From positions 992,001 to 1,056,000 of the forward strand of contig NW_024045131.1 in the NCBI RefSeq assembly GCF_012273895.1: a stretch of 64,000 nucleotides of DNA, given 5' to 3'. Source of the stretch: Zerene cesonia. Lineage: Eukaryota; Arthropoda; Insecta; Lepidoptera; Pieridae. Positions 56,046-64,000 of this stretch are shown here, piece by piece (the first letter of the stretch is position 1; every line of letters starts with the position of its first letter). The notes beneath the pieces are model-generated. The model did not search any database. It saw nothing but the letters and a program-made list of their open reading frames with translations, and had not been told where the DNA came from. The translations under genes were made by a program, and so were the position numbers.

Positions 56046-56250
56046 GCTGAATTTCCTTATTTCCAAGTAATAAAATCCATATTCGCGCAACACAAATACA
56101 TAAAATAACAACACTTTAATACATTATAATAAAATCACAAACTTAACGCACGCAATTGCACTTTTACGTAAAATTATTAAACGAAGGAACATAAACCCAC
56201 ACCCATCCTCTGCGCCGGTTCGCAGACAACTGGTGTTTGACGTTTTTTTT
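56046..56250 (-). other. Candidate minus-strand first exon with GTAAGT donor
   Basis: A repeat-free stretch ending in a consensus donor (TTCAGC|GTAAGT, exon end 56046). Its base composition resembles a 5' UTR and there is no long open frame. It could be a distal Usp2 leader or belong to another gene. It faces a plus-strand candidate first exon across about 100 bp. Confidence 0.3.
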
Positions 56251-56364
56251 TTCTTAATTTTTTCACAGCTGTCATTATGTCGCGCTGCCAACATAAGATC
56301 ATGTTATTCGAAGTTAAACTTTATCTAGTTGGTGCAGAGTTCAAATTGGATTTAAGTTGAGCGT

Positions 56365-56506
56365 TCAGTCAATTAAATGTCTAGGACACTGGACGATGTA
56401 ACTAGGGACTGTATGAACGTGTAGCAATTTTAAATTTCGAATAGTGTTTTCAGAGCTTTTCGTGTAGATAGTTTGATTTCATTGTTGGTTGTTTTAGGAG
56501 TTGCCG
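56365..56506 (+). other. Candidate plus-strand first exon with GTAAGT donor
   Basis: An initiator-like TTCAGTCA at 56364 is followed by about 140 nt ending in a strong donor, TTGCCG|GTAAGT (exon end 56506). A short ATG frame of 15 codons (MSRTLDDVTRDCMNV) begins about 10 nt after the initiator and would act as a uORF. No downstream coding exon is recognised before the window ends. Confidence 0.3.
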
Positions 56507-56681
56507 GTAAGTATTTTTAACAAATGCCGCAATGTAATGATATAAATTTCTTAAATTTAAATAAAAAAAGTTTAATTTTGAAGTCACATTTTTTAAAATA
56601 ATAGTTTACGCATACGTGGATAATTGGTCAGTTTTCTTAATTCTTATCAGAATCTTATTATATTAAAATCTTTCTTATTCT

Positions 56682-57005
56682 ACAATAATATTTTAAAGAG
56701 GAAACTTTGGTATGTTTGTAACGTTTTCACGCAAAAACCACTGGACCAATTTCAGAAATTCTTTCACCAATAGAAAGCTGCGGCTCCACTAAGTGACGTA
56801 GGCTATTTCTATATCACGGGCGATGCCGGGACGAACAGCTAGTTACATATATAACGGAAAGATGACTGACTGACTGATTTATCAGCTCAAAGTTCGAGGA
56901 ACTGCACCGATCGGGAAGAAATTTGGCATGTAGATAGAAGGATTTGAAGTTTGTACCAAGAAAATTCATTAGGGCCGCGCGGGCGAAGCCGCGGGTAATA
57001 GCTAG
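56682..57005 (+). mobile_element. Tandem Helitron-like elements Hel-E plus Hel-H
   Basis: Hel-E ends CGATGCCGGGACGAACAG-CTAG at 56842 and Hel-H follows directly, ending GGGCGAAGCCGCGGGTAATAG-CTAG at 57002-57005. Confidence 0.7.
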
Positions 57006-57469
57006 TAAAATGATAAAATTCATAAGTATTCGTTAACTTCAAGACGTTTATAGCAAACATAAAACAATGTGAGGTTAAGCAGCCTTAGACGAGGTCAGCG
57101 TATGGATGGGTTCTTCAGTTATAGTCAATAATAATGGTGGACTATAAAACTGTGTAATATGACGATTCAAAAGTGCTTCTATAGGAAGTCTAGTTGAATG
57201 TATAAATGTTTTAGTTTGAGTATAGACGCTTGCTTCAGTTGAAACATTTCTCAAACTACCCTCATTTTTATTCCTAGTTTTAAACTTATCTTATTTATGA
57301 ATGGTTCGTCACTGACGTGGTATACGAGTAAATATAATTGTTATTAAGTAGGAATTCAAAGTAAGTTAAATTAGGAAGGTTCCACATTCTACAATATTCG
57401 TTTATAAAAGTTTTTTTGGTTAAGTCTCAAATTTTTTGAGATTTTATTGTAATTCATATAATTGCCGGA

Positions 57470-57705
57470 AGCCCGTTTCCGTTTCCTCACCCTTCCCAGT
57501 TCATTCCTTCTTTCCAGTCGTCAATACTTGCTAATGCCATAGATAACATAATACTATAGATACATAATACTACTGGTACTAATACCATACCCCATAAAAG
57601 CGGGCAGCGCATTCTCAGAGGCACTACCTCTGCTCTGCTCACGGGTGGTGATCGCTCACCATCAGGCGAACCACCAGCTCCGTTGTCCGATATGACAAAA
57701 CAAAA
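57470..57705 (+). mobile_element. SINE-like retroposon with short insertion
   Basis: AGCGGGCAGCGCATTCTCAG, GTGATCGCTCACCATCAGGC and TATGACAAAACAAAA tail. A (TAATACTAC)-like duplication interrupts it at 57540-57590. Confidence 0.65.
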
Positions 57706-57816
57706 TTAAACAACAACATATTTGGAATCAAGATGGTTGTAGTCAAAGTTCAAATATTATGGTAAATTTGAAAAAAATCCAGCTCCATATAAAAATAAAT
57801 AATAAAAATGACGTAC

Positions 57817-57864
57817 CTTTGTATGTCGGCAATTTTAATATTCTCCTGAAACGAGGAACGAAAC
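57817..57864 (-). other. Candidate short exon, unidentified
   Basis: A 48-nt interval bounded by a GTTCCAG acceptor and a consensus donor AAAG|GTACGT, with a second possible acceptor (TTTCAG) inside at 57846. One frame reads FRSSFQENIKIADIQ, which looks like coding sequence. No family is recognised and no partner exon is visible. Confidence 0.25.
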
Positions 57865-57924
57865 CTGGAACCAAATGAAAATATACATAAGTAATTAATT
57901 AATAACATACATTTAAAATTTTTT

Positions 57925-58160
57925 AGGGTTCTGGATACAAAGCATAAAACGGGATCCTATTATTAAGACTTCACTGTCCGTCTGTGTGTCCATCTGTCAT
58001 CAAGCTGTATCTCATGAACCGTGATAGTTTGACAATTGCAATTCTGCAGGGATGATAGATTTCTGTTGCCGCAATAACAATAAATAATAGAAAAATCGAA
58101 GTTAAGCAACGTTTTGCACGGACACAAATTGGATGGGTGATCAATTTCTTTAAGATGTGT
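57925..58160 (+). repeat. Dispersed repeat, second copy of 25520-25790 type
   Basis: GACTTCACTGTCCGTCTGTG, CTGTATCTCATGAACCGTGA and GGATGGGTGATCAATTT in the same order. Confidence 0.55.
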
Positions 58161-58399
58161 TTTTAGTTTATTAACTAATAAGTTCCCCCAGTGTTAGTTA
58201 GTATATGCAGTAAGTAAGATAAGTTAATAATTAATTTTTTCAATTAATAAGTTAAAAATTATTTGAAAAATCTAACACTATATCATAGTAGAGTTATAAG
58301 AGAGGTAAAATAGATCACAAAATAAAAAAAAAATATCCTCAAAAATATATACGAACTTTTTTCAAAATGCTTTTCAAATAACGAACTGTCATTTGTAAA

Positions 58400-58745
58400 A
58401 ACGTACGGTCGTCGAACTTGCGTGCATGTGAGTGTCAGCTAACGTCCACTTGTGTGCGAATGACAACGTGTGTGTGCAAAAGATTTCCCTACACGTATGC
58501 TGAGTCACGATATCGTTGTGTGCATAAAGAGTTACTATTCCATACACGTGTGTGCTAACGGTCTATACGCGATTAGCTTGTGTGCGCGTTCGAATTGCGT
58601 TTGTACAATACAAAACGGGTGAATGTGTGCGTGGAATACTGTACGCATGTGTGCTGTGGGTCTCGTACCCCGCATATCCCGCAGACGTGTCGGGATAGGG
58701 TGTTTGTGTGTGACGTGTTGCGTTGTGTAAATGTATGTGGTATCA
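58400..58745 (+). repeat. GTGTGC-rich, irregularly repeated stretch
   Basis: GTGTG words recur roughly every 20-50 bp on this strand (about ten times) among otherwise unique sequence. Not a simple microsatellite. Confidence 0.45.
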
Positions 58746-59436
58746 ACTGTGGAATTGCACATTTTATTTATGGGGGTAAATCTAGATTTAAAGACAATTT
58801 TTGATCTAGGTAGCATAAAAGCACTAAAAAATTATAGTTTCGTTTTGCGATGGAGAAAAAAAATAAAGTATTGTTATAGTAAAGAGTTTAACACGCTTTT
58901 AATATTAGCAACAAACATACAGGTCAAATGTTTGATCACAATCGACAGCCTAGACTCGATTTTGACCCACTTTTAACGGATTCAAAATGTAAAGACGCAA
59001 TAAAGAATATTATTCGTCATCTTGCGTGACTTCTTAGTTTACCTAGGGATTACGTGAAAACCGTGGTAGTCTTATTTTCCTACGACTCAAATACGTATGT
59101 TTGTCCCTATCCATAGCATAAACGGTTCGATATATTTCAACTTGAGAATATAGATGCGTCTTAATTGTGAGAGAGATACTGGGTGTGTTAAAAATTTCTT
59201 AATCTAATCTTAATCTTGCAGATTAAATAAATTCCTTCACACAATTTTATCTATAAATATCATATATTTTGATCAATTTTGCTTCCAAAGAAATGATCAA
59301 GCCATCCCCTATCTATATCCATAAAAAACCCGATTTAAACCTGTTAAAAATGTATTTCGAATGAAGCACCGGACCACAATTCATTTGCTGAATTAATCAC
59401 ATTATACCCTTAATAAAAACACCCTCATATAGACCC

Positions 59437-59665
59437 TTAGTTATGGGGTAGACCCCTATTGGCTGTTAGAATCCATGTGTCCACCAATAGCTGGAGGAAA
59501 AATGTGGGGTGATAGATTTTTTGTCGATTTTTTTTGAGGGATCTGTAAGGGATGACGGTGCTGGTGGATGTATAACGTTTGCTCGGCTCGGGAATGGATG
59601 TAGCTGTTTTGATGCTGTTCGCGGTGGTGGTCTGTACCGAGCTTGAATCATTTGTAAGTTATGGA
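59437..59665 (-). other. Unidentified Ser/Thr-rich open frame
   Basis: On this strand one frame reads TNDSSSVQTTTANSIKTATS, then IPEPSKRYTSTSTVIPYRS and on to a TAA at 59437-59439. Codon use in the first 40 codons is GC3-rich, unlike the flanks. A TAA precedes the frame and the acceptor is weak, so this could be a relic exon or chance. Confidence 0.22.
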
Positions 59666-59701
59666 TTGCAATATTTCAAGTGGAAATAAATAAACTTAAA
59701 T

Positions 59702-59872
59702 GTTGAGAAATTTTGAAAGAATAGAAAAAATGGTGGCCGAGAGGCTAGGCGTTGCTACGGTTAGGCAAGATACGCAGGTTCGAATCCTGCCTCGTGATCA
59801 AATTTTTTCTATTCTTTCAAAATGTCTCATTTATAAAGCATTTCAATGCTATAAAACTAAAAATTAAACTTA
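59702..59872 (+). mobile_element. TIR element with partial tRNA-like cassette
   Basis: TGAGAAATTTTGAAAGAATA on the left and TATTCTTTCAAAATGTCTCA, then GCATTTCAATGCTATAAAAC on the right. The cassette (59733-59798) lacks the 5' acceptor strand but keeps the D, anticodon and T arms. Confidence 0.65.
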
Positions 59873-60479
59873 AATGTTGTTTGTTTGTACAAAAAATTAA
59901 TTGACTAAACTAATTTGAAAAATATCTTATCATTGCATTAGCATACCGTAGGTCTGTTAGAAATCGCCATAGTGTATTTATTAAATTTTTTTTTTGTATT
60001 TTTTATTATCATTAAGAATACGCGCAAACTAAATTAACAAATAAAGTCAATTCTTATACGATTTTTAAAAATATTTTCACCGACCCAAAAAACAAAAAAA
60101 AAAAAAAAATGGACCTTTGACCTTAACTTTTTAGTATGAATACCTAAACTTAAACCTAGTTTAAATATCGTATCTTATAAATATATCGTATCGTATCTTA
60201 TAATATCAGTGTCGACACTGCTCACCCATCCAGCTTGTGACCGCGCTAACCGTTGCTTAACCTATTTATTACTTGCAACAGAAATACCTCTATGAAAATT
60301 TCTACAAACTATTACGCGTCATGAGATACGGTATGGTGACAGACAGACAGACAGTGAGATAGACTATAGGGGCGCGTCTAATTACGAATCGTTTCTACTT
60401 TGAAGTCTACTATATTTAAGATATCAACTAGTTCAAAACAAAATAACACACATTTATACTTTAATTGTGACACTAGGCT

Positions 60480-60624
60480 GTTCGCCCCGGCTTCACCCGT
60501 GGTACCATAACTCAGTGAAGTTGCTGCTTTCTAACTTCAAAAGAATTTTTTCAATCAGTCCAATGATTTTTGCACAAAACGTGACAAACATACAAAACTA
60601 CAAACGTTTCATCATCATAATACT
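60480..60624 (-). mobile_element. Helitron-like element, family Hel-E, decayed
   Basis: GTTCGCCCCGGCTTCACCCG end with CTAG changed to CTAGG near 60474, and GTGACAAACATACAAAAC body. Confidence 0.5.
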
Positions 60625-60830
60625 TGCTGCACCCCGCGGTTTCACCCGCGTAAGTCCGTATCCCGTAGGAATATCGAGACAAAAAGTTGCCTATATGTTA
60701 TTCCAGTTGTCCAGCTATCTACGTAACAAATTTCATTGCAATCGGTTCAGTAGTCTTTGTGTTCACACAGAGCAACAAACACACACACATCCTTACAAAC
60801 TTTCGCATTTATAATATTAAGTAGAAAGTA
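60625..60830 (-). mobile_element. Helitron-like element, family Hel-A
   Basis: GCACCCCGCGGTTTCACCCG hairpin and full body; CTAG altered to CTTG. Confidence 0.7.
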
Positions 60831-60884
60831 GGATAGTAGAAATAATGTAGTATTTTTTGTGTTTGATTTCACGCGAGTATTATA

Positions 60885-61025
60885 CATTTAGAAATAAAAA
60901 CTTTTTAACGGATTTTAAACGCGATTTATTCATTATATGTTCGCGCGTTCGCTCGCTGTAGTGTCCGAAACGTCGGGTTAACATAACGAATAAATCGCGT
61001 TTAAAATCCGTTAAAAAGTTTATAT
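60885..61025. repeat. Foldback element with ~35-bp inverted arms
   Basis: ACTTTTTAACGGATTTTAAA CGCGATTTATTC on the left is repeated in reverse on the right (GAATAAATCGCG, TTTAAAATCCGTTAAAAAGT). The loop holds GCGTTCGCTCGCTGTAGTGT. Confidence 0.75.
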
Positions 61026-61380
61026 TTTTTAAGGCTTAATGCAGACAAACGAGATATTTCACTTATCTACAGTTGTATCAGTGAGACGCAAAATGGCGAC
61101 CGATGCTGTTGCCGCGTGAACTCTGCCCCGTTCGCATTGCGCTGTGATTCTTTTATATTGTATTGAAGTGAAACTTCTTTAGAATCGTTGTGATTTCAAA
61201 CCTGATGCAACGGAAAAACGACAGGTAAGAGACACAAATACAAGAATGTGTAGAATGAAGCCGGCAAAGAATGAGACAGAAATATACATACTATTTTATT
61301 CATTCTTTTGTCGATTTACTGAAGTTTCACTTCTATCGTGTGTGAATCGCACACACACCTTTTTTTTATTTATTGATAGC

Positions 61381-61530
61381 TTCTCCCGTAGTATATATAT
61401 AGTATATAGCCTTGCTCAATAAATGGGCTATCTAACACTGAAATAATTTTTCAAATTGGATCAGTAGATCTTGAGATTAGTGCGTTCAAACAAACATGTT
61501 ACTTCAGCATACTACTCTTCAGCTTTATCG
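61381..61530 (-). mobile_element. Hel-B, both ends missing
   Basis: TAAATGGGCTATCTAACACTG body. Its 5' end is cut exactly where the next element begins. Confidence 0.5.
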
Positions 61531-61703
61531 TCTAATATATAAAATTCTCGTGTCACAGTTTTCGTTGCCATACTCCTCCGAAACGGCTTGACCGATTTTG
61601 ATGAAATTTTTTGTGCTTATCGGGTAGGTCTGAGAATCAGACATATATTTATAGCCCTAAATGATAGGAATAAGGCAGAACAGCGTTTGTCGGGTGCAGC
61701 TAG
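61531..61703 (+). mobile_element. Helitron-like element, family Hel-D
   Basis: TCTAATATATAAAATTCTCG start; AAGGCAGAACAGCGTTTGTC, GGTGCAG-CTAG 61700-61703. Confidence 0.75.
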
Positions 61704-61722
61704 TAGTAGTATAGATTTTATG

Positions 61723-61985
61723 TCATCGTCGGCGATGGTGCTGGTGGGTCGCCTGATGGTAAGCGCTACCACCGCCCGTGGACATCTGGAGAGGCGTAAG
61801 GTAGCTTGCTGACCTTACGCCTCTACAAATGGATTGCCGACTACAAAATGGAAAGGGATTAAGAAGGATTGTCGAGAGGAATAAAGGAGAGGACTGGGAA
61901 GGGTAAGGAAAAGGATATGGGCCTCCGGCTCCCCCACTCACCGTACGAAATACAGCAGTATGATATTTCAGGCAGGTTCTTTCTT
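61723..61985 (-). mobile_element. SINE-like retroposon
   Basis: GTGCTGGTGGGTCGCCTGAT, CTCTACAAATGGATTGCCGA, and GGGCCTCCGGCTCCCCCACT, in reverse. Confidence 0.75.
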
Positions 61986-61995
61986 TTAAGAAATT

Positions 61996-62217
61996 TCCTA
62001 CTCGCGTGTCTCTCTGTATGTTTAAAACTACACAACGGATTTTGATGGGTTTTTAATATGGTGATTCAAGAAGAAGGTCTATATGTATAAAACATCTGTT
62101 AAACTCCTACGAATTTAACGCGTGCGAAGCCGCGGACAAAAGCGTAGTATATTATAAACGCGAAGGCTACTTGATATCTGGATACCGCGCGAGTGACGCC
62201 GCGGGTTACAGCTAGTT
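61996..62217 (+). mobile_element. Hel-C remnant followed by a second Helitron-like tail
   Basis: AACTACACAACGGATTTTG body, GCGAAGCCGCGGACAAAAGC with CGTAG instead of CTAG, then a tail ending GCGGGTTACAG-CTAG near 62214. Confidence 0.55.
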
Positions 62218-62390
62218 TAAACTAAAACATAATGCGTTCTATCGAACCCGGGTCACAGAATAACATCTTCGCGTGTCTTACTATCGATTTTTGGGCATTT
62301 TTTTTATTTCGTAGTTTTTTTTCGTAAAAAAGTCGTAATTCAAGTCCGTGACTCTCATGATCGTTGTTTTTTTACTTTAAAAATGATCAT

Positions 62391-62590
62391 CATCATCAGC
62401 CCATACATGTTCCCACTGCTGGGACACAGGCCTTCTATGTGTGTTCAGGCCTTAATCCAGCACGCTGGCCAAGTGCGGGTTGGCAGATGTCACATGTCGT
62501 CGAACTTTTGATTTTTTTTTTTATGTCATAGCGTACCATAGCATAGATTCTTGGACATGCCGGTTTCCTCACAAGAAACACATCTACGTT
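62391..62590 (+). mobile_element. (ATC)n-tailed retroposon end, interrupted
   Basis: ATCATCATCAGCCC and GGCCAAGTGCGGGTTGGCAG, interrupted at 62512-62545 by a T-rich fragment containing TATGTCATAGCG. Confidence 0.6.
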
Positions 62591-62703
62591 CCAGTAAAAT
62601 CTCCTCTTCAAACACGACACGTCACGTCACAAAAATGACGTGTCGTATCAGTCCAATGGACACGCACCGCGTATCTCGGTAGCCGACCAACCGGTTGTGC
62701 ACT

Positions 62704-62771
62704 CCGCACACAAACGTGTAGTGTGCGCGCGCGCGTGTGCGTGTGTGTGTGCGTGTGTGTGTGTGTGTGTG
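62704..62771. repeat. (GT)n / (GC)n microsatellite
   Basis: Alternating GT and GC dinucleotides. Confidence 0.9.
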
Positions 62772-63281
62772 TTGGATTTAACCGACTTTCAGTAAAAGTG
62801 ATATTGTTTTTGTTGATGTTAGGAGTGAATTAATTTGAAGAAAAATGATCTTGAAATGAATTGATTGTATATAAAATAATATTATTCAATATTTAATTTT
62901 TATAAAAAAGTTTACAATTTTCAACCGACATCGAGGGAGATTCTCAATTTGAGTGTTTTATTATTTTTTGTGTTATCTCGTAACTTTCGACTGGGTGAAT
63001 CGATTTTGATGATTCTACTTTGGTCTAGTTTTGAAAATTTAAAGTGATTTTTAATTGCTATAAATAATTATTTTATATTTACTTGCTCAATTGCTGAGTG
63101 CTATGAGTTAATCAACAAAATAAACATACACACAAACATTGAACATAGCCCTCCTTCTGGCGTAGTCGGGTAAAGAAATAATTCATACAACAAAATCTAC
63201 TGAATATTTTAGGTAAGGTTTTAACAAGAAATAAAATACATTTTAATATGTTTTATCCCCACTGTTGATGATAATCAATAT
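62772..63281. other. No gene recognised
   Basis: AT-rich; a dispersed-repeat fragment at 62930-63060 resembles 55150-55260. Confidence 0.4.
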
Positions 63282-63505
63282 TTCAAATGCGAAAGTTACT
63301 CTGTCTGTCTGTCCCTTCACGCCTAAACCACGAATCCGATTATAATGCAATTTGGTACAGAGATAGTTTCATACCCGAGAAAGGACGTAATAGGGTAAGA
63401 TAGTATACATCCCGGTAATATCCACGGAAACGAGAACTTTGCTTCCAGAATCCGGGATAGTCTCTCTGTTTGATAACACGGGCGAAGCCGCGGGCGAATG
63501 GCTAG
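63282..63505 (+). mobile_element. Helitron-like element, Hel-X related
   Basis: AATGCGAAAGTTACTCTGTC start as in Hel-X; CGGGCGAAGCCGCGGGCGAA and CTAG 63502-63505. Shorter than the other two copies. Confidence 0.7.
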
Positions 63506-63892
63506 TTTTAATACATATAAAGAACGCATAATACGACCTTGAACTTTTCTTAACTATTTTTTCATTTAAATTTTTCGCGCGATTTTGTAGTACAGCTATT
63601 ACACAATAGATGGCGCTGTTATCAAATTTACGTATGAAGTTATTTTGTTATTTCCTTTTTAATGGATTTATTTGTTTTGCAAAGGTGCTATTTGATATTG
63701 TTTATTGAAAATTAAATATTTATAAAAAACTATTGCACTGTTTTAAAATAATGGGGACAAGAATGATAAAAATACATAGAAAATTAAAGATGTTTTATAT
63801 AAATTTCGATAAAGCTAGTCAGCAGTATACTCTTTTTATATGAATAAAGTATTTAATAAAAATCGTTTTATACAAAGATTTATTTGTATTAC

Positions 63893-64000
63893 ACTGGACG
63901 CTCGTCCCGGCTCCGTCCGGATATCAAGATACCTATTTTATCCCAAAAGAACATTTAAGCAGGATAAAAAGTATCCTATCACCCAAGTCAGCTCATACCC
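63893..64000 (-). mobile_element. Helitron-like element, Hel-F, cut by window end
   Basis: GACGCTCGTCCCGGCTCCGT and the TATCCTATCACCCAAGTCAG body; the 5' half lies beyond the window. Confidence 0.65.

Noticed and set aside
58535..58816. His/Thr-rich minus-strand frame of 93 codons
   Set aside because: It arises from the GTGTGC-rich stretch read in reverse; low-complexity composition and no splice or start context.

Overview
The window is from an insect nuclear genome, almost certainly a moth or butterfly. It is AT-rich, intron-rich and packed with short lepidopteran repeats. Most of these are Helitron-like elements that start TC, end CTAG and carry a small GC hairpin just before the CTAG. 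The rest are SINE-like retroposons with A-rich tails, TIR/foldback elements, and (ATC)n-tailed retroposon ends. Nothing prokaryotic is present.

One gene can be reconstructed in full. It is a minus-strand USP-family deubiquitinase of the USP2 type (Usp2). Its twelve coding exons run from the ATG at 28672 to the TAG at 6301-6303, and all splice phases agree. They give a 908-residue protein: a Ser/Arg/Thr-rich, probably disordered N-terminal half (exons 1-2), a short linker (exon 3), and a complete USP catalytic domain (exons 4-12). The domain has catalytic Cys580, His863 and Asn880, a QQDAQE box, and a zinc ribbon (Cys732, Cys735, Cys782, Cys785). Intron 2 (about 12 kb) holds a candidate alternative first exon (17541-17685). 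It encodes a hydrophobic N-terminus and is in phase only with exon 4. It would give a 388-residue protein, close in size to the short USP2-45 form of vertebrates. A CpG-rich region and an unusual array of TTGATACTT motifs lie just upstream of it.

Region by region: 1-4600 is the 3' flank with sparse repeats. 4604-5035 is a candidate 3'-UTR exon. 5065-6252 is a block of Helitron-like elements touching the end of the gene. 6301-14244 holds Usp2 exons 12 to 3, with repeats in almost every intron and two assembly gaps. 14245-26401 is intron 2. 26402-28742 holds exons 2 and 1. 28743-33260 holds the upstream intron and a candidate 5' non-coding exon. 33.3-64 kb is a repeat-dominated stretch with no firm coding gene. 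Within it I see a possible bidirectional promoter near 56.0-56.5 kb, a candidate short exon at 57.8 kb and two unidentified short open frames (43979-44146 and 59437-59665).

The 1000-N gap at 11236-12235 is flanked by a perfect 77-bp repeat and is probably an unmerged contig overlap, not missing sequence. A 10-N gap at 12564-12573 also sits inside a near-perfect duplication. No wholly new protein system is visible. The most notable items are the alternative hydrophobic Usp2 start with its motif array, TIR elements that carry a foldable tRNA-like cassette, and nested, tandem and chimeric Helitron-like elements. Helitron family labels (Hel-A and so on) are mine, and no database was searched.
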